A stretch of 64,000 bases of DNA from the NCBI GenBank assembly GCA_016717855.1, contig JADKEV010000074.1, positions 1 through 64,000 of the forward strand, given 5' to 3'. Shown one piece after another: positions 46,671 to 55,193 of this stretch (positions within the stretch are counted from its first letter, which is position 1; each line of letters starts with the position of its first letter). This DNA comes from Betaproteobacteria bacterium (GTDB lineage Bacteria > Pseudomonadota > Gammaproteobacteria > Burkholderiales > Casimicrobiaceae). The translations under genes and the position numbers were made by a program. The notes beneath the pieces were generated by a model. The model did no database searches and was not told the DNA's origin. It worked only from the letters and a program-made list of their open reading frames with translations.

Positions 46671-47129
46671 TCATTTTCTCCGGGTGGAATCGTCGGAATG
46701 GCCATGCAGGACGATCAGCGTCTGCTGCATCAGCGCGCACAGCGTGCTGCGCTCGGCGGAGCGGGCGTGGACTTCCCCCTGCACGATGCACAGCGTGCGC
46801 CCGGGCTTGACCACGCGGCCTTCGGCGACGAAATACTCGCCTTCACCGGGCGCCATCAGGTTCAGCTTGTACTCGACGGTCAACACGCTCGAATCCGCGG
46901 GAAAAAGAGTGTATCCAGCGTAACCGCCGGCGGTGTCGATGATGGTGCTCAGGATGCCCGCGTGCAGGTAGCCGTGCTGCTGCGTCAGGTCCGCCCGGTA
47001 CGGCAACGTGATATCGACCGCGCCGGGCTCGACCCGGGTCAGGCGCGCGCCGATCAGCCGCATCGCGCCCTGGCGCTCGAAGCTCGAGCGGATGCGCTCT
47101 TCGTACTGCGGGTCGACAGGTGTGAACAT
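46671..47129 (-). CDS. PaaI-type hotdog thioesterase
   Basis: 152 residues from ATG 47129. QQHGYLHAGILSTIIDTAGGYAGYT is the PaaI signature, with the aspartate of the active site; YKLNLMAPGEG follows. First gene after the LiuR-like operator. May hydrolyse accumulating acyl-CoA and free CoA. Confidence 0.88.
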   Translation of the reverse strand: MFTPVDPQYEERIRSSFERQGAMRLIGARLTRVEPGAVDITLPYRADLTQQHGYLHAGILSTIIDTAGGYAGYTLFPADSSVLTVEYKLNLMAPGEGEYFVAEGRVVKPGRTLCIVQGEVHARSAERSTLCALMQQTLIVLHGHSDDSTRRK

Positions 47130-47177
47130 CGGCGATATCCGGGATCGGGAGGCTTGATGGAATTCTGCCACTAAGTT

Positions 47178-47193
47178 ACGTTTACGTAAACGT
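47178..47193. promoter_or_regulatory. 16-bp perfect palindrome, probable operator for the MerR regulator
   Basis: ACGTTTACGTAAACGT, fully palindromic. On the minus strand it follows TTG to read TTGACG, a -35-like hexamer, 49 bases before the thioesterase start. MerR-family regulators bind palindromes in the -35/-10 spacer. The regulator gene is the next one upstream, so control of the leucine operon is likely. No convincing -10 element was found. Confidence 0.7.
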
Positions 47194-47310
47194 CAATCTA
47201 CCGGAGCCGACCAGGGTCCGGGCCGGAGCAGAATGCTGGACGTGCCGCAAGGACTGGCCCGGACGGCGGAGGCGGCAACGATTGCGCGGCAAGGCGAGCA
47301 GCCAGGACCG

Positions 47311-47712
47311 TCAGCCGGCCTTGCCCCGGCGGCCGCGGTCGAGTGTCCGGCGCGTCTGCCGGACGAGGCCATCGACCTCGGCCAGCACCACGTCGATGTC
47401 TTCGCGCTGCTGCAGGAGCAACGCGCGGCGGTTCGCGAGAGTTTCCAGGAACTTGCGCAACTGCGGGGCTTCGTCGGTGTTTGTATCGTAGAGGTCCAGT
47501 ATTTCCCGGATTTCCACCAGCGACAGGCCCAGGCGCTTTCCGCGCAGGATCAGCTTCAGCCGCGTGCGCTCGCGCGGGCCATAGACGCGGGTGCGTCCGC
47601 TCCGGGTCGGTGCCAGAAGACCTTCGTCTTCATAGAAGCGGATCGCGCGTGTCGTCAGGGCAAATTCCTGCGCGAGTTCTGAAATGGAAAACGTCAACGG
47701 AGGGGCAGCCAT
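47311..47712 (-). CDS. liuR: MerR-family regulator, LiuR-like
   Basis: 133 residues from ATG 47712. FSISELAQEFALTTRAIRFYEDEGLL is the MerR DNA-binding helix-turn-helix and wing; a dimerisation coiled coil covers about residues 85-120. No metal-binding cysteines, so it senses an organic ligand. LiuR of this family is known to control leucine and isovalerate catabolism in proteobacteria. It heads the cluster, 181 bases before the thioesterase, and a palindromic operator lies between. No clear ribosome site. Confidence 0.9.
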   Translation of the reverse strand: MAAPPLTFSISELAQEFALTTRAIRFYEDEGLLAPTRSGRTRVYGPRERTRLKLILRGKRLGLSLVEIREILDLYDTNTDEAPQLRKFLETLANRRALLLQQREDIDVVLAEVDGLVRQTRRTLDRGRRGKAG

Positions 47713-47771
47713 GGGAGGAATAACAAGATGCCGAACGGCTGTTGAACATATCACATAACGTAATGATTTGC

Positions 47772-47817
47772 TTGACAGATCAGGGAGCCTGCACCATTAT
47801 GCTGCGTTGCACAACGC
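47772..47817 (+). promoter_or_regulatory. Promoter with operator-like palindrome before the MBL-phaC genes
   Basis: Perfect -35 TTGACA (47772-47777), 17-base spacer, CATTAT (47795-47800, four of six). Just downstream, over the expected start site, is GCGTTG-CA-CAACGC (47804-47817), six perfect pairs around two bases. Such placement suits a repressor. The PHB repressor PhaR would be a candidate; unproven. Confidence 0.5.
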
Positions 47818-47853
47818 GACCGTGCGACGCCCCTGCAGCTTGAGTCCATCCCC

Positions 47854-48924
47854 GTGACCGCACACCTGCCTCCCACCTTGCTTTTTCCTCATCCTGTCAT
47901 CCCCGCGCCGGGCCGGGTGATCGAGGTCGCACCCGGCGTGTTGTGGCTGCGCATGCCGCTCCCGTTTGCACTCGATCACATCAATCTGTGGCTGCTGGCC
48001 GACAAGATCGATGGCGTCGAAGGCTGGACCGCCATCGATTGCGGGTACGGGAATGACGCCACGCGCGCGTTGTGGGAAACCCATTTCGCTGGGACTTTCG
48101 CCGGCCTGCCGCTGCTCCGGGTCGTTGCCACCCACTACCATCCGGATCACATGGGCAACGCCGCCTGGCTGCTCGGGCATTGCGTCGGGGGCGACCCGTT
48201 GCTGTGGACGACGCAGTCGGAGTTTCACACCGCGCACCTGGTCTGGAACCAGCTGGTTCAATACCGGATGGAAGACAACGCGGTGTTTTTCCGCCGGCAT
48301 GGCATGCCGCTGGATGCCGAGCGGCATCAGGCCGGGCGCGGCAATCTCTACCGCATCGCGGTGCCGGAACTTCCGCAGCAATACCGGCGGATCACTGGCG
48401 GCAGCGTGCTGTCGATAGGCGGCCGGGAATGGGAGACGATCATCGGCCTGGGCCATGCGCCAGAGCATGCCTCGTTCCATTGCCGGGCACTCAACGTGCT
48501 GATCTCCGGAGACATGCTGTTGCCCAAGATCAGCACCAATGTGAGCGTCTGGGCGAGCGATCCCGAAGGGGATCCACTCCGACTGTTCCTCGATTCCATC
48601 GTCCGGTACACCGACCTGCCCGACGATACGCTGGTCCTGCCGTCGCACGGATTGCCGTTCATCGGCATCCGCTCGCGCGTCGTGGCGCTGGCCGATCATC
48701 ACGCCGCCCGGCTGGCCGAGCTGCTGGCGGCCGCATCGGCGCTGGTGACCGCGTACGACATGCTGCCTGTGCTCTTCAGGAGGCCGCTCGACGTGCAGCA
48801 GCAGTTCTTCGCGATGGGGGAGTCGATCGCGCATCTGAATCACTTGTGGCATCACGGCCGAATGCAGCGAGCAGTCGGCATCGACGGTGTCGTCCGTTTT
48901 TCCAGCGTCCCGCATCAGGAGTGA
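47854..48924 (+). CDS. Metallo-beta-lactamase-fold hydrolase
   Basis: 356 residues, GTG start. The zinc site is seen in VVATHYHPDHMGN (HxHxDH at residues 94-99), with further His in GHAPEHASFH and Asp in ISGDMLLPK. A C-terminal helical extension of about 100 residues follows the hydrolase domain. It belongs to the broad glyoxalase II-like group; substrate unknown. The phaC start follows its stop by two bases and the phaC ribosome site lies inside its end, so the two are one operon. A link to PHB or acyl-thioester turnover is possible but inferred. Confidence 0.85.
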   Translation: MTAHLPPTLLFPHPVIPAPGRVIEVAPGVLWLRMPLPFALDHINLWLLADKIDGVEGWTAIDCGYGNDATRALWETHFAGTFAGLPLLRVVATHYHPDHMGNAAWLLGHCVGGDPLLWTTQSEFHTAHLVWNQLVQYRMEDNAVFFRRHGMPLDAERHQAGRGNLYRIAVPELPQQYRRITGGSVLSIGGREWETIIGLGHAPEHASFHCRALNVLISGDMLLPKISTNVSVWASDPEGDPLRLFLDSIVRYTDLPDDTLVLPSHGLPFIGIRSRVVALADHHAARLAELLAAASALVTAYDMLPVLFRRPLDVQQQFFAMGESIAHLNHLWHHGRMQRAVGIDGVVRFSSVPHQE

Positions 48925-48926
48925 GC

Positions 48927-50741
48927 ATGTCCGCAGCCACCACACCGAAAGCAGTGAAACCTGCAAATACGCCCGATCCGGCGCAGCTTGCGAAGTCATT
49001 CGCGCGTGCGGCGGAAAAGGGCTCGTCCCTGCTCGGCGAATTCCTGCAGAAGCAGATGGAGTCCGGCAAGTCGATGGCCAGCGACGAATTCGGCATTGCC
49101 CGCGCCTACATGGACCTGGCCTCGAAGATGCTGGCCAATCCGGTCAAGCTCGCCGAAACCCAGATGAACCTCTGGTGGGAATACATGAACCTCTGGCAAG
49201 GCTCGACCCTGAGAATGATGGGCGTGCAGATGTCGCCGTCGGCGATACCGGACAAGAACGACCGCCGGTTCAAGCACGAAGACTGGCAGGAGCATTTCCT
49301 TTTCGACTACATCAAGCAGTCGTACCTGATCGCCGCGCGGTGGATGCACAAGACCGTGGCCGAAGTCGAGGGCCTGGATCCCGGCACGGCGAAGAAGGTC
49401 GACTTCTTTACCCGCCAGTACATCGACGCTCTGGCGCCGTCGAACTTTGCGCTGACCAATCCTGAAGTGCTGCACGAAACCGTCAGATCGGGTGGCGAGA
49501 ACCTGGTCAAGGGCCTGCACAACCTGCTGGGCGACATCGAGCGCGGCAACGGCCAGCTCAAGATATCGATGACCGATTCCAAGGCGTTCGAGCTGGGCGT
49601 CAACATCGCCACGACGCCGGGCAAGATCGTCTTCCAGAACGACCTGATGCAGTTGATCCAGTATGAGCCAACCACCAAGAAGGTATTCAAGCGCCCGCTG
49701 CTGATCATGCCGCCGTGGATCAACAAGTACTACATCCTCGACCTGCGCGAGAAGAACTCCATGATCAAGTGGTCGGTGGACCAGGGCATGACGGTGTTCG
49801 TCATCTCGTGGGTCAATCCGGACGCGGCGATGCGCGAGAAGAGCTTCGACGACTACCTGCTCGAAGGGCCGATGGCCGCCCTGGACGCGATCGAAAAGGC
49901 GACAGGCGAAAAGGAAGTCAACGCCGTCGGCTATTGCCTGGGCGGGACGCTGCTGGCCGCGCAGCTCGCGTACATGGCGGCGAAGAAGGACAAGCGGATC
50001 GTCTCCGCCACGTTCATGACTGCGTTGACGGATTTCCGCGCGTCGGGCGAACTTAATGTGTTTATCGACGAGAAGCAGATCGAAAGCCTCGAAAAGAAGA
50101 TGAACGAGCGTGGCTATCTCGAAGGCTCGGAAATGGGCGCGACATTCAACATGCTGCGCGCCAACGACCTGATGTGGTCGTTCGTCATCAACAACTACCT
50201 GCTGGGCCGTGACCCGCTGCCGTTCGACCTGTTGCACTGGAACGGCGATTCGACGCGGATGCCGGCCAACATGCACAGCTACTATCTGCGCAACATGTAC
50301 CTCGAAAACAGGCTGCGCGAGCCGGGCGGCATCACGCTCGATGGCGTGCCGATCGACCTGTCCCTGGTCAAGACGCCGAGCTACTTCGTTTCCGCGCTGG
50401 AAGACCACATTGCGCCTTGGAAGGCGACCTACCAAGGACCTAAACTGTTCTCCGGTGAGTCCACTTTCGCGCTGTCGGGTTCCGGCCACATCGCCGGCAT
50501 GATCAATCCGCCGTCGGCGAACAAGTACTGCTACTGGACCAACAGCAAGCTGCCCGATTCGCCCGACGAGTGGTTCGACGGCGCGAAGCAACACGAAGGT
50601 TCGTGGTGGACCGACTGGCGGCAGTGGCTGGACGACAAGCAGGGGCCGCAGGTGGCGCCGCGCATTCCCGGCAAGGGGAAGCTCAAGGTCCTCGAACCGG
50701 CGCCCGGCTCCTACGCGAAACTGCGCCTCGATCCCAAGTAA
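48927..50741 (+). CDS. phaC: Class I poly(3-hydroxyalkanoate) synthase
   Basis: Polymerises (R)-3-hydroxyacyl-CoA into storage polyester granules. 604 residues. The lipase-like box is VGYCLGG with nucleophile Cys337; Asp493 (LEDHIAPW) and His521 (SGSGHIAGM) complete the triad. The N-terminal segment (about 1-200) with LTNPEVLHETVRSGGENLVKGL is the class I domain. AGGAG lies about six bases before the ATG. No phaA, phaB or phasin gene is adjacent; the thiolase at 43594 might supply acetoacetyl-CoA. Confidence 0.97.
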   Translation: MSAATTPKAVKPANTPDPAQLAKSFARAAEKGSSLLGEFLQKQMESGKSMASDEFGIARAYMDLASKMLANPVKLAETQMNLWWEYMNLWQGSTLRMMGVQMSPSAIPDKNDRRFKHEDWQEHFLFDYIKQSYLIAARWMHKTVAEVEGLDPGTAKKVDFFTRQYIDALAPSNFALTNPEVLHETVRSGGENLVKGLHNLLGDIERGNGQLKISMTDSKAFELGVNIATTPGKIVFQNDLMQLIQYEPTTKKVFKRPLLIMPPWINKYYILDLREKNSMIKWSVDQGMTVFVISWVNPDAAMREKSFDDYLLEGPMAALDAIEKATGEKEVNAVGYCLGGTLLAAQLAYMAAKKDKRIVSATFMTALTDFRASGELNVFIDEKQIESLEKKMNERGYLEGSEMGATFNMLRANDLMWSFVINNYLLGRDPLPFDLLHWNGDSTRMPANMHSYYLRNMYLENRLREPGGITLDGVPIDLSLVKTPSYFVSALEDHIAPWKATYQGPKLFSGESTFALSGSGHIAGMINPPSANKYCYWTNSKLPDSPDEWFDGAKQHEGSWWTDWRQWLDDKQGPQVAPRIPGKGKLKVLEPAPGSYAKLRLDPK

Positions 50742-50770
50742 TCTGGCTGTACCCCGGCGCGGGATCCGGA

Positions 50771-51337
50771 TCAATCGGCCGCGGTTTTCGCGGCCGATTG
50801 CTTTTCGCCTGTCGAGCGCAGTGCGCAAACTCGCTGGTGCAGCAAGTCGAGATCGGGGTCCGGGACCCCCAGTTCGTGCAGCGCGCGAACTGTGTTCTCA
50901 AGATACTCGAAGTTGCTGCCGTTGGCACCGGATGATGACGCGATGATGGACGACATCTCATCCTCGGACAGGCAGGTGAACTGCCGGTGGTCGCGCTTGA
51001 CTACAAAGGTCAGCGCCTCGGTGAGGACGCCATCGATCAGTACTGAGACCCAGGTCGGCGTATAGACTTTATTGGGCAGTTCGCGATCGTACAAGTACGT
51101 GAGCACCGCCTCGCGCTGCGCCGCAGCCACGCGGAATGCCATGCCCTGGCACTCCCCGCCGGCATCGACGCCGAGGACGAGTCCGGGCTGCTCGGGGGTT
51201 CCGCGGTAGATGGTCGAGCGGATGCAGAAGCGGCGGTGAAATCCGGGGAGAGTCGCGTGGCGCCGCTCTTCGAACGGAAATCCCGGATTCCACATCAGCG
51301 AACCGTAACCAAATACCCAGAAATCCCCGCGGTCCAT
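50771..51337 (-). CDS. chaC: Gamma-glutamylcyclotransferase ChaC
   Basis: Degrades glutathione to 5-oxoproline and Cys-Gly. 188 residues from ATG 51337, with GGAGGAAA upstream. Signature WVFGYGSLMWNPGF at residues 8-21 and the catalytic glutamate region YLYDRELPNKVYTP. It converges on phaC, and its last codons are formed by the phaC terminator stem. Confidence 0.93.
   Translation of the reverse strand: MDRGDFWVFGYGSLMWNPGFPFEERRHATLPGFHRRFCIRSTIYRGTPEQPGLVLGVDAGGECQGMAFRVAAAQREAVLTYLYDRELPNKVYTPTWVSVLIDGVLTEALTFVVKRDHRQFTCLSEDEMSSIIASSSGANGSNFEYLENTVRALHELGVPDPDLDLLHQRVCALRSTGEKQSAAKTAAD
50772..50805 (+). terminator. Terminator after phaC
   Basis: CAATCGGCCGCG (50772-50783), five-base loop GTTTT, CGCGGCCGATTG (50789-50800), then CTTTT. 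Twelve perfect pairs. It lies inside the last codons of the convergent chaC gene. Confidence 0.88.
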
Positions 51338-51401
51338 TTCGTATTTCCTCCCGAGGACGGCTGGCGCGTGGTTGGCCGCGCCTCGCGGCGCGGATTCCCG
51401 G

Positions 51402-51944
51402 CTATTGTGCCGCAACCCAGGGGCTGGTGTCTTGCGGGCCCTCGATTTCGTATCGATAAGTGATGACGGCGCGGCGCGCCTTGCGGATGAGGGCGCCGGA
51501 ACCCTTCACCCGGACCGAGACGATGGTCGACAGGCTCGACTGCCCCAGGGTCGGGGGCATCACGCTGATCTCCGGACACCCGTCGAATTCGGCGATTGGA
51601 ACCCAGACCGCGCCCTCGAGCTGTTCGCAGCGCTTGAAAGCCTGGAAGGCGCGCATGCGCCAGCCGTTCTGCAGAACCTTGCCCTGGAACAGCCGATGTT
51701 CGCAGACGCTGTCTCCGAAGCCGTTCTCGAAGCTGGAAACTATCGAAAAGGTTTGCGGCGCCTCGCCGCCCAGTGCGTCGACCCCGCAGCGCGAGCCGAA
51801 CCCTTTCTCGAACAGCTGAAAACCCGACCCCGTTTGGCGTGCCACCGAGAATTCATGCGCACCCAGGCCCAGGACCGTCGTCTGCGCGAACGCACTCCCG
51901 CAGGACAACAGCGCAAGAAAGGCCAGTATTCGCAAGAGAGACAA
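51402..51944 (-). CDS. Secreted protein of unknown function
   Basis: 180 residues starting at TTG 51944 (no ATG or clear ribosome site nearby). A signal peptide is clear: SLLRILAFLALLSCGSAFAQ, cleaved after about residue 21. The mature part has four cysteines (RCGV, VCEH, RCEQ, GCPE), suggesting two disulfides, and is otherwise beta-rich. I do not recognise the family. It lies between chaC and another small secreted protein. Confidence 0.65.
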   Translation of the reverse strand: MSLLRILAFLALLSCGSAFAQTTVLGLGAHEFSVARQTGSGFQLFEKGFGSRCGVDALGGEAPQTFSIVSSFENGFGDSVCEHRLFQGKVLQNGWRMRAFQAFKRCEQLEGAVWVPIAEFDGCPEISVMPPTLGQSSLSTIVSVRVKGSGALIRKARRAVITYRYEIEGPQDTSPWVAAQ

Positions 51945-52033
51945 GGGTATCGGGTTTCCGGAAAGGTGGGGGACTGCGAAGCATTCTAGCCGATATTCCC
52001 CGCGGCCAGACTACCGCGAGGGCGGCACATTGA

Positions 52034-52432
52034 TTACGCGCTGCAATTTCCATCGACGTTGAGTCCCACTGTCGACTCGGTGGCGTCGCCCGCAAGCGCC
52101 GACGCGAGCAGCAGGTGCCGCCCGGAGGAGCGGACCGGTATGCCATCGAATACCAGCGTTTGTTCGGTCCCGGCGTTCATCGCCACGGTGCGGGTGCCGC
52201 TGAACACCAGGTCCCCGTCCGCTTCGCGCAGGACCAACTGCACCCGGGCATTGCCCTGATACGCGGGCGCCGCCTTGACGAAGACGCGGACCTCGTTGCA
52301 CGCGCCGGTCTTGAGTTCCGCGCCGCTCGCGAGCGAAACCCCGTCAATGCCGACGTTGGGGACATCGACGCCGGGAACGGCGAACAGGGACAGCGCGAAT
52401 AGACTCGAGGCCAGAAATTGACTGTCGGTCAT
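52034..52432 (-). CDS. Small secreted beta-rich protein of unknown function
   Basis: 132 residues. ATG 52432 with AGGAGGTG seven bases upstream, a strong ribosome site. Hydrophobic N-terminus (FLASSLFALSLFAVPGV) as a signal. The mature part resembles an Ig-like or CARDB-like beta-sandwich (NEVRVFVKAAPAYQGNARVQLVL). One cysteine near residue 45 and one near the C-terminus (NCSA) could pair. It lies just downstream of the DISM histidine kinase on the same strand and may be part of its output. Confidence 0.7.
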   Translation of the reverse strand: MTDSQFLASSLFALSLFAVPGVDVPNVGIDGVSLASGAELKTGACNEVRVFVKAAPAYQGNARVQLVLREADGDLVFSGTRTVAMNAGTEQTLVFDGIPVRSSGRHLLLASALAGDATESTVGLNVDGNCSA

Positions 52433-52532
52433 GCTTGGCACCTCCTGATACGCGATGCTCAGGATGGTAGGCGGCGCCACTGCTCGGCGCCATACCGCGA
52501 ACGCGGTACAAGCCGCGCATGGCCGGGGCGGG

Positions 52533-54413
52533 TCAGCGCAGCGGCAGTCCCAGCGTGATCCGCGTTCCCTGTGGGCCACTGTCCACGGCGAGGGTGCCGC
52601 CCACCGCCTCGGCGCGCCGGCGCATGTTGCCGATTCCACGGCCTCGGGGATGGTCTCCGTCGCCCGTCGCCGGCACGAACCCGCGCCCGTCGTCGACGAC
52701 GGAGATCAGCGCCTTGCCTGCGTCGGAATCGATCTTCGTGGAGACCGTGATCAGCGTCGCGCCGGCGTGCTTGAGCACGTTGGTCAGCGCTTCCTGGAGA
52801 ACGCGCAGTATGTGCAGCACGTTTCTCGGCGTCAGGTTGGGCAACGGCGGCAGTTCCCGGACCTGCCAGACGAGGCGCATCCCCGCAGCCTTCAGGCGCG
52901 GTTCCAGCCGGTAGCGGAGCGAGCCGAGAAGCGCTAGCAAGTCGTCGTCGATCGGTTCCATCGAGTCGATGACCAGCCGCAGGTCGTCGATACACTCGCG
53001 AACGATCTGCGCAACGGCCGCGGGCGCCGTCCTGCCGCCCTCCAGCGCGGCCAAGGCAGTGATCAATTGCCCGCCGACGCCGTCGTGCATGTCGCGCATC
53101 AGCCGCTGGCGCTCTTCCGCAAGCGCGTGCAGCTTCTCGGCCTGGGCGAGGCGCGAGTAGTTTGCTTCCAGCGCCGCGCTCTTCTCGGCGACCCGCGCCT
53201 CCAGTTCCCGGTTCAGCGTCTCGACTTCGGCCAGCGTCCGGATGAAGCGGTCGGTCAGCAGCCAGCCGATGCCCAGGAACAGGGGCGGCGCGGCGTACAT
53301 CAAGAGGTTGACCCGATCATCGGCAATCCAGCCGCCCTTCATGAGCACGTCATGCAGCGCGAACGCAATCGTCAGGAAACCGATCACGATCAGGATCAAA
53401 GCCTCCCAACTCCGCCGCCGCCATGCAACAACGAGCGCCGCGATGCTCGCCCCCGAGACGACCAGGAATGTCGCGACATGCCAGAAGTTCGACAGCACGA
53501 ACAGCGCACCTGGGCCACCGAGGAAGAACGTCACGGGAACCAGGATCATCATTCCCCAGAACGATGTCCGCAGCCAGCGCCACCACCGGGCAGATCCCGC
53601 CGCGTAGTCCGTCGCGAACAGCGCGAGCAGCAGCGCGAAACCGTGAAACGCGGAACGGATGGCAAGTTCCCAGTAAAACGTCGGAACCGGGATGTCGCGC
53701 ACATACAGGTCGGCCGTGTAGAACGCCCAGAGCAGCGAAGCAAAGCCGAAATAGCCGAACGCCGCGTCCTGCCGACGGCGGATCCAGAGCATGAGCATGA
53801 AAATGCCCACGGCCACGATCAAGAGGCTGGTCGTCTGGGCCAGGATGATGCGCCAGAAAAGTTCGCTCTCGTATTCGCCGGATAGTGCGGAATCGGCGTC
53901 GATCAACGGCGCCGTCAGGCCACCGTCCAGATCGGGGTAGCCGCGCACGCGGATGTGCACGCGATTGATCCCTTCCTTCAGCAGCCCTGGCGGTATCAGG
54001 AAGTAAAGCGGCCGGTTCCAGTTGCGCGCTACCGGCTCGTTGAAGGATCCCCCGCTGCCGATCAACAGGCCGTTGACGTACACGGCGCCGTTCATCGACA
54101 CCCGCGGCAAATAGATCGCGTAGACCGCGGCGCCGGGATCGGCAATCCGGAAGTCGAACCGGTACCAGACCGTGCCGCCTATGCCCCGCCGCGAGATGTT
54201 CCAGTTGTCGGGCAGCGCTTGCGGGCTCCATGCCGCAGCGTCCGGAGGCGGCACCTCGCTGTTGTCGTGCAGGGATTCGGAGACGATCCGCGTGGCCGGC
54301 GCCGCGGTAGCGGGGAACGCGGCGAACACCGCCAGCACGGCCAGCACCAGACGTACGAACAGGCCCGAGCCGCGTTCGGCGCTTGACGTCTGCACGATGC
54401 GGCCGGAGTCCAA
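52533..54413 (-). CDS. 7TM-DISM sensor histidine kinase, NarX/HisKA_3 type
   Basis: 626 residues, TTG start at 54413. Signal/anchor helix (about 18-37), periplasmic galactose-binding-like 7TMR-DISMED2 sensor (about 40-170, WYRFDFRIADPGAAVYAIYLPRVS), seven membrane helices to about 390, coiled coil (LAEVETLNRELEARVAEKSAALE), then HisKA_3 with the phosphoacceptor in RLMRDMHDGVGGQL. ATP-binding motifs VLQEALTNVLKHAGA and VDDGRGF, ending RGRGIGNMRRRAEAVGG. DISM sensors often bind carbohydrates or other small ligands outside the cell. Its regulator is 15 bases upstream. Confidence 0.9.
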   Translation of the reverse strand: MDSGRIVQTSSAERGSGLFVRLVLAVLAVFAAFPATAAPATRIVSESLHDNSEVPPPDAAAWSPQALPDNWNISRRGIGGTVWYRFDFRIADPGAAVYAIYLPRVSMNGAVYVNGLLIGSGGSFNEPVARNWNRPLYFLIPPGLLKEGINRVHIRVRGYPDLDGGLTAPLIDADSALSGEYESELFWRIILAQTTSLLIVAVGIFMLMLWIRRRQDAAFGYFGFASLLWAFYTADLYVRDIPVPTFYWELAIRSAFHGFALLLALFATDYAAGSARWWRWLRTSFWGMMILVPVTFFLGGPGALFVLSNFWHVATFLVVSGASIAALVVAWRRRSWEALILIVIGFLTIAFALHDVLMKGGWIADDRVNLLMYAAPPLFLGIGWLLTDRFIRTLAEVETLNRELEARVAEKSAALEANYSRLAQAEKLHALAEERQRLMRDMHDGVGGQLITALAALEGGRTAPAAVAQIVRECIDDLRLVIDSMEPIDDDLLALLGSLRYRLEPRLKAAGMRLVWQVRELPPLPNLTPRNVLHILRVLQEALTNVLKHAGATLITVSTKIDSDAGKALISVVDDGRGFVPATGDGDHPRGRGIGNMRRRAEAVGGTLAVDSGPQGTRITLGLPLR

Positions 54414-54428
54414 GTGAGCGGGGAGCCC

Positions 54429-55094
54429 CTACTGCCTGAGCAGCCCCATCTGGGTCGCTTCATAAACCGCTTCGCCGCGTGAATGCACGGCCAGTTTCTG
54501 GTAAATGCGCTTGACGTGCGTGGTGACCGTGTGGGCCGACATTCCCAGTAGTTCCGCGATTTCGTTGAAGCTGAAGCCTTTTGCGATGTAAGTAAGCACT
54601 TCGGTCTCGCGCGGCGACAGGACTCCAGGAGGCGCGTCCGTCGCGGGAACCTTCGCTTCGGCCCCGCGAGCGGAATCAGCTTTGAACCGCGTCAGTAGCT
54701 TGCGGGCGATGACCGGCGTGATCGGAGAACCGCCGGCGCGCAATTGCCGGAGCAAGCCCAGGAATTCCTCCGGAATGCTGTCCTTCAGCACATAGCCCGC
54801 CGCGCCGGCCTCGATGCTGGCCAGCACGTGATCCTCGTCGCCGAAAACGCTGACGACCATGATGTCGCAATCCGGGTAGCGCGCCGCCGTCTCGCGGATG
54901 ATATCGATGCCGCTTCCGTCGGGCAGGCCGAGATCGGCGAGCAGAATGTCAGGCTTCTCAACGGCCAGCACGGCGCGCGCGGCCGCGCAATTCGGCGCGA
55001 TGCCAATCAACTCGAATTCCGGATCCGAGCGGACGATGTCCGCGAAACGTTCGGCGAATCCGGGTTCATCTTCAACCAGCAGTACTCGGATCAT
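54429..55094 (-). CDS. NarL/FixJ-family response regulator
   Basis: 221 residues. Receiver with acidic pair in VEDE, phosphoacceptor Asp54 in LLADLGLPDGSG and Lys in YVLKDS; C-terminal LuxR helix-turn-helix LSPRETEVLTYIAKGFSFNEIAELLGMSAHTV. Partner of the kinase that follows it after 15 bases. Divergent from the large secreted protein, which is a natural candidate target. Confidence 0.93.
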   Translation of the reverse strand: MIRVLLVEDEPGFAERFADIVRSDPEFELIGIAPNCAAARAVLAVEKPDILLADLGLPDGSGIDIIRETAARYPDCDIMVVSVFGDEDHVLASIEAGAAGYVLKDSIPEEFLGLLRQLRAGGSPITPVIARKLLTRFKADSARGAEAKVPATDAPPGVLSPRETEVLTYIAKGFSFNEIAELLGMSAHTVTTHVKRIYQKLAVHSRGEAVYEATQMGLLRQ

Positions 55095-55178
55095 CGCGAA
55101 ATCACTCTACGTTCGTATCGGGGATTGCGGGGCGGGTCCGCGCGCAAGTGGGCGCCGGGAGGACCCGGGCTGGTCCAG

Positions 55179-55184
55179 TATAAT
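55179..55184 (+). promoter_or_regulatory. -10 element for the secreted Ig/glycosidase-like gene
   Basis: Perfect TATAAT. The likely start site (about 55191) is within a few bases of the ATG at 55194, so translation from that ATG would be nearly leaderless. No good -35 element is seen, which would suit an activator-dependent promoter. Confidence 0.4.
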
Positions 55185-55193
55185 CGGCGCCCG

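Noticed and set aside
48996..50828. A 610-codon minus-strand open frame
   Set aside because: Antisense to phaC; no recognisable domain.
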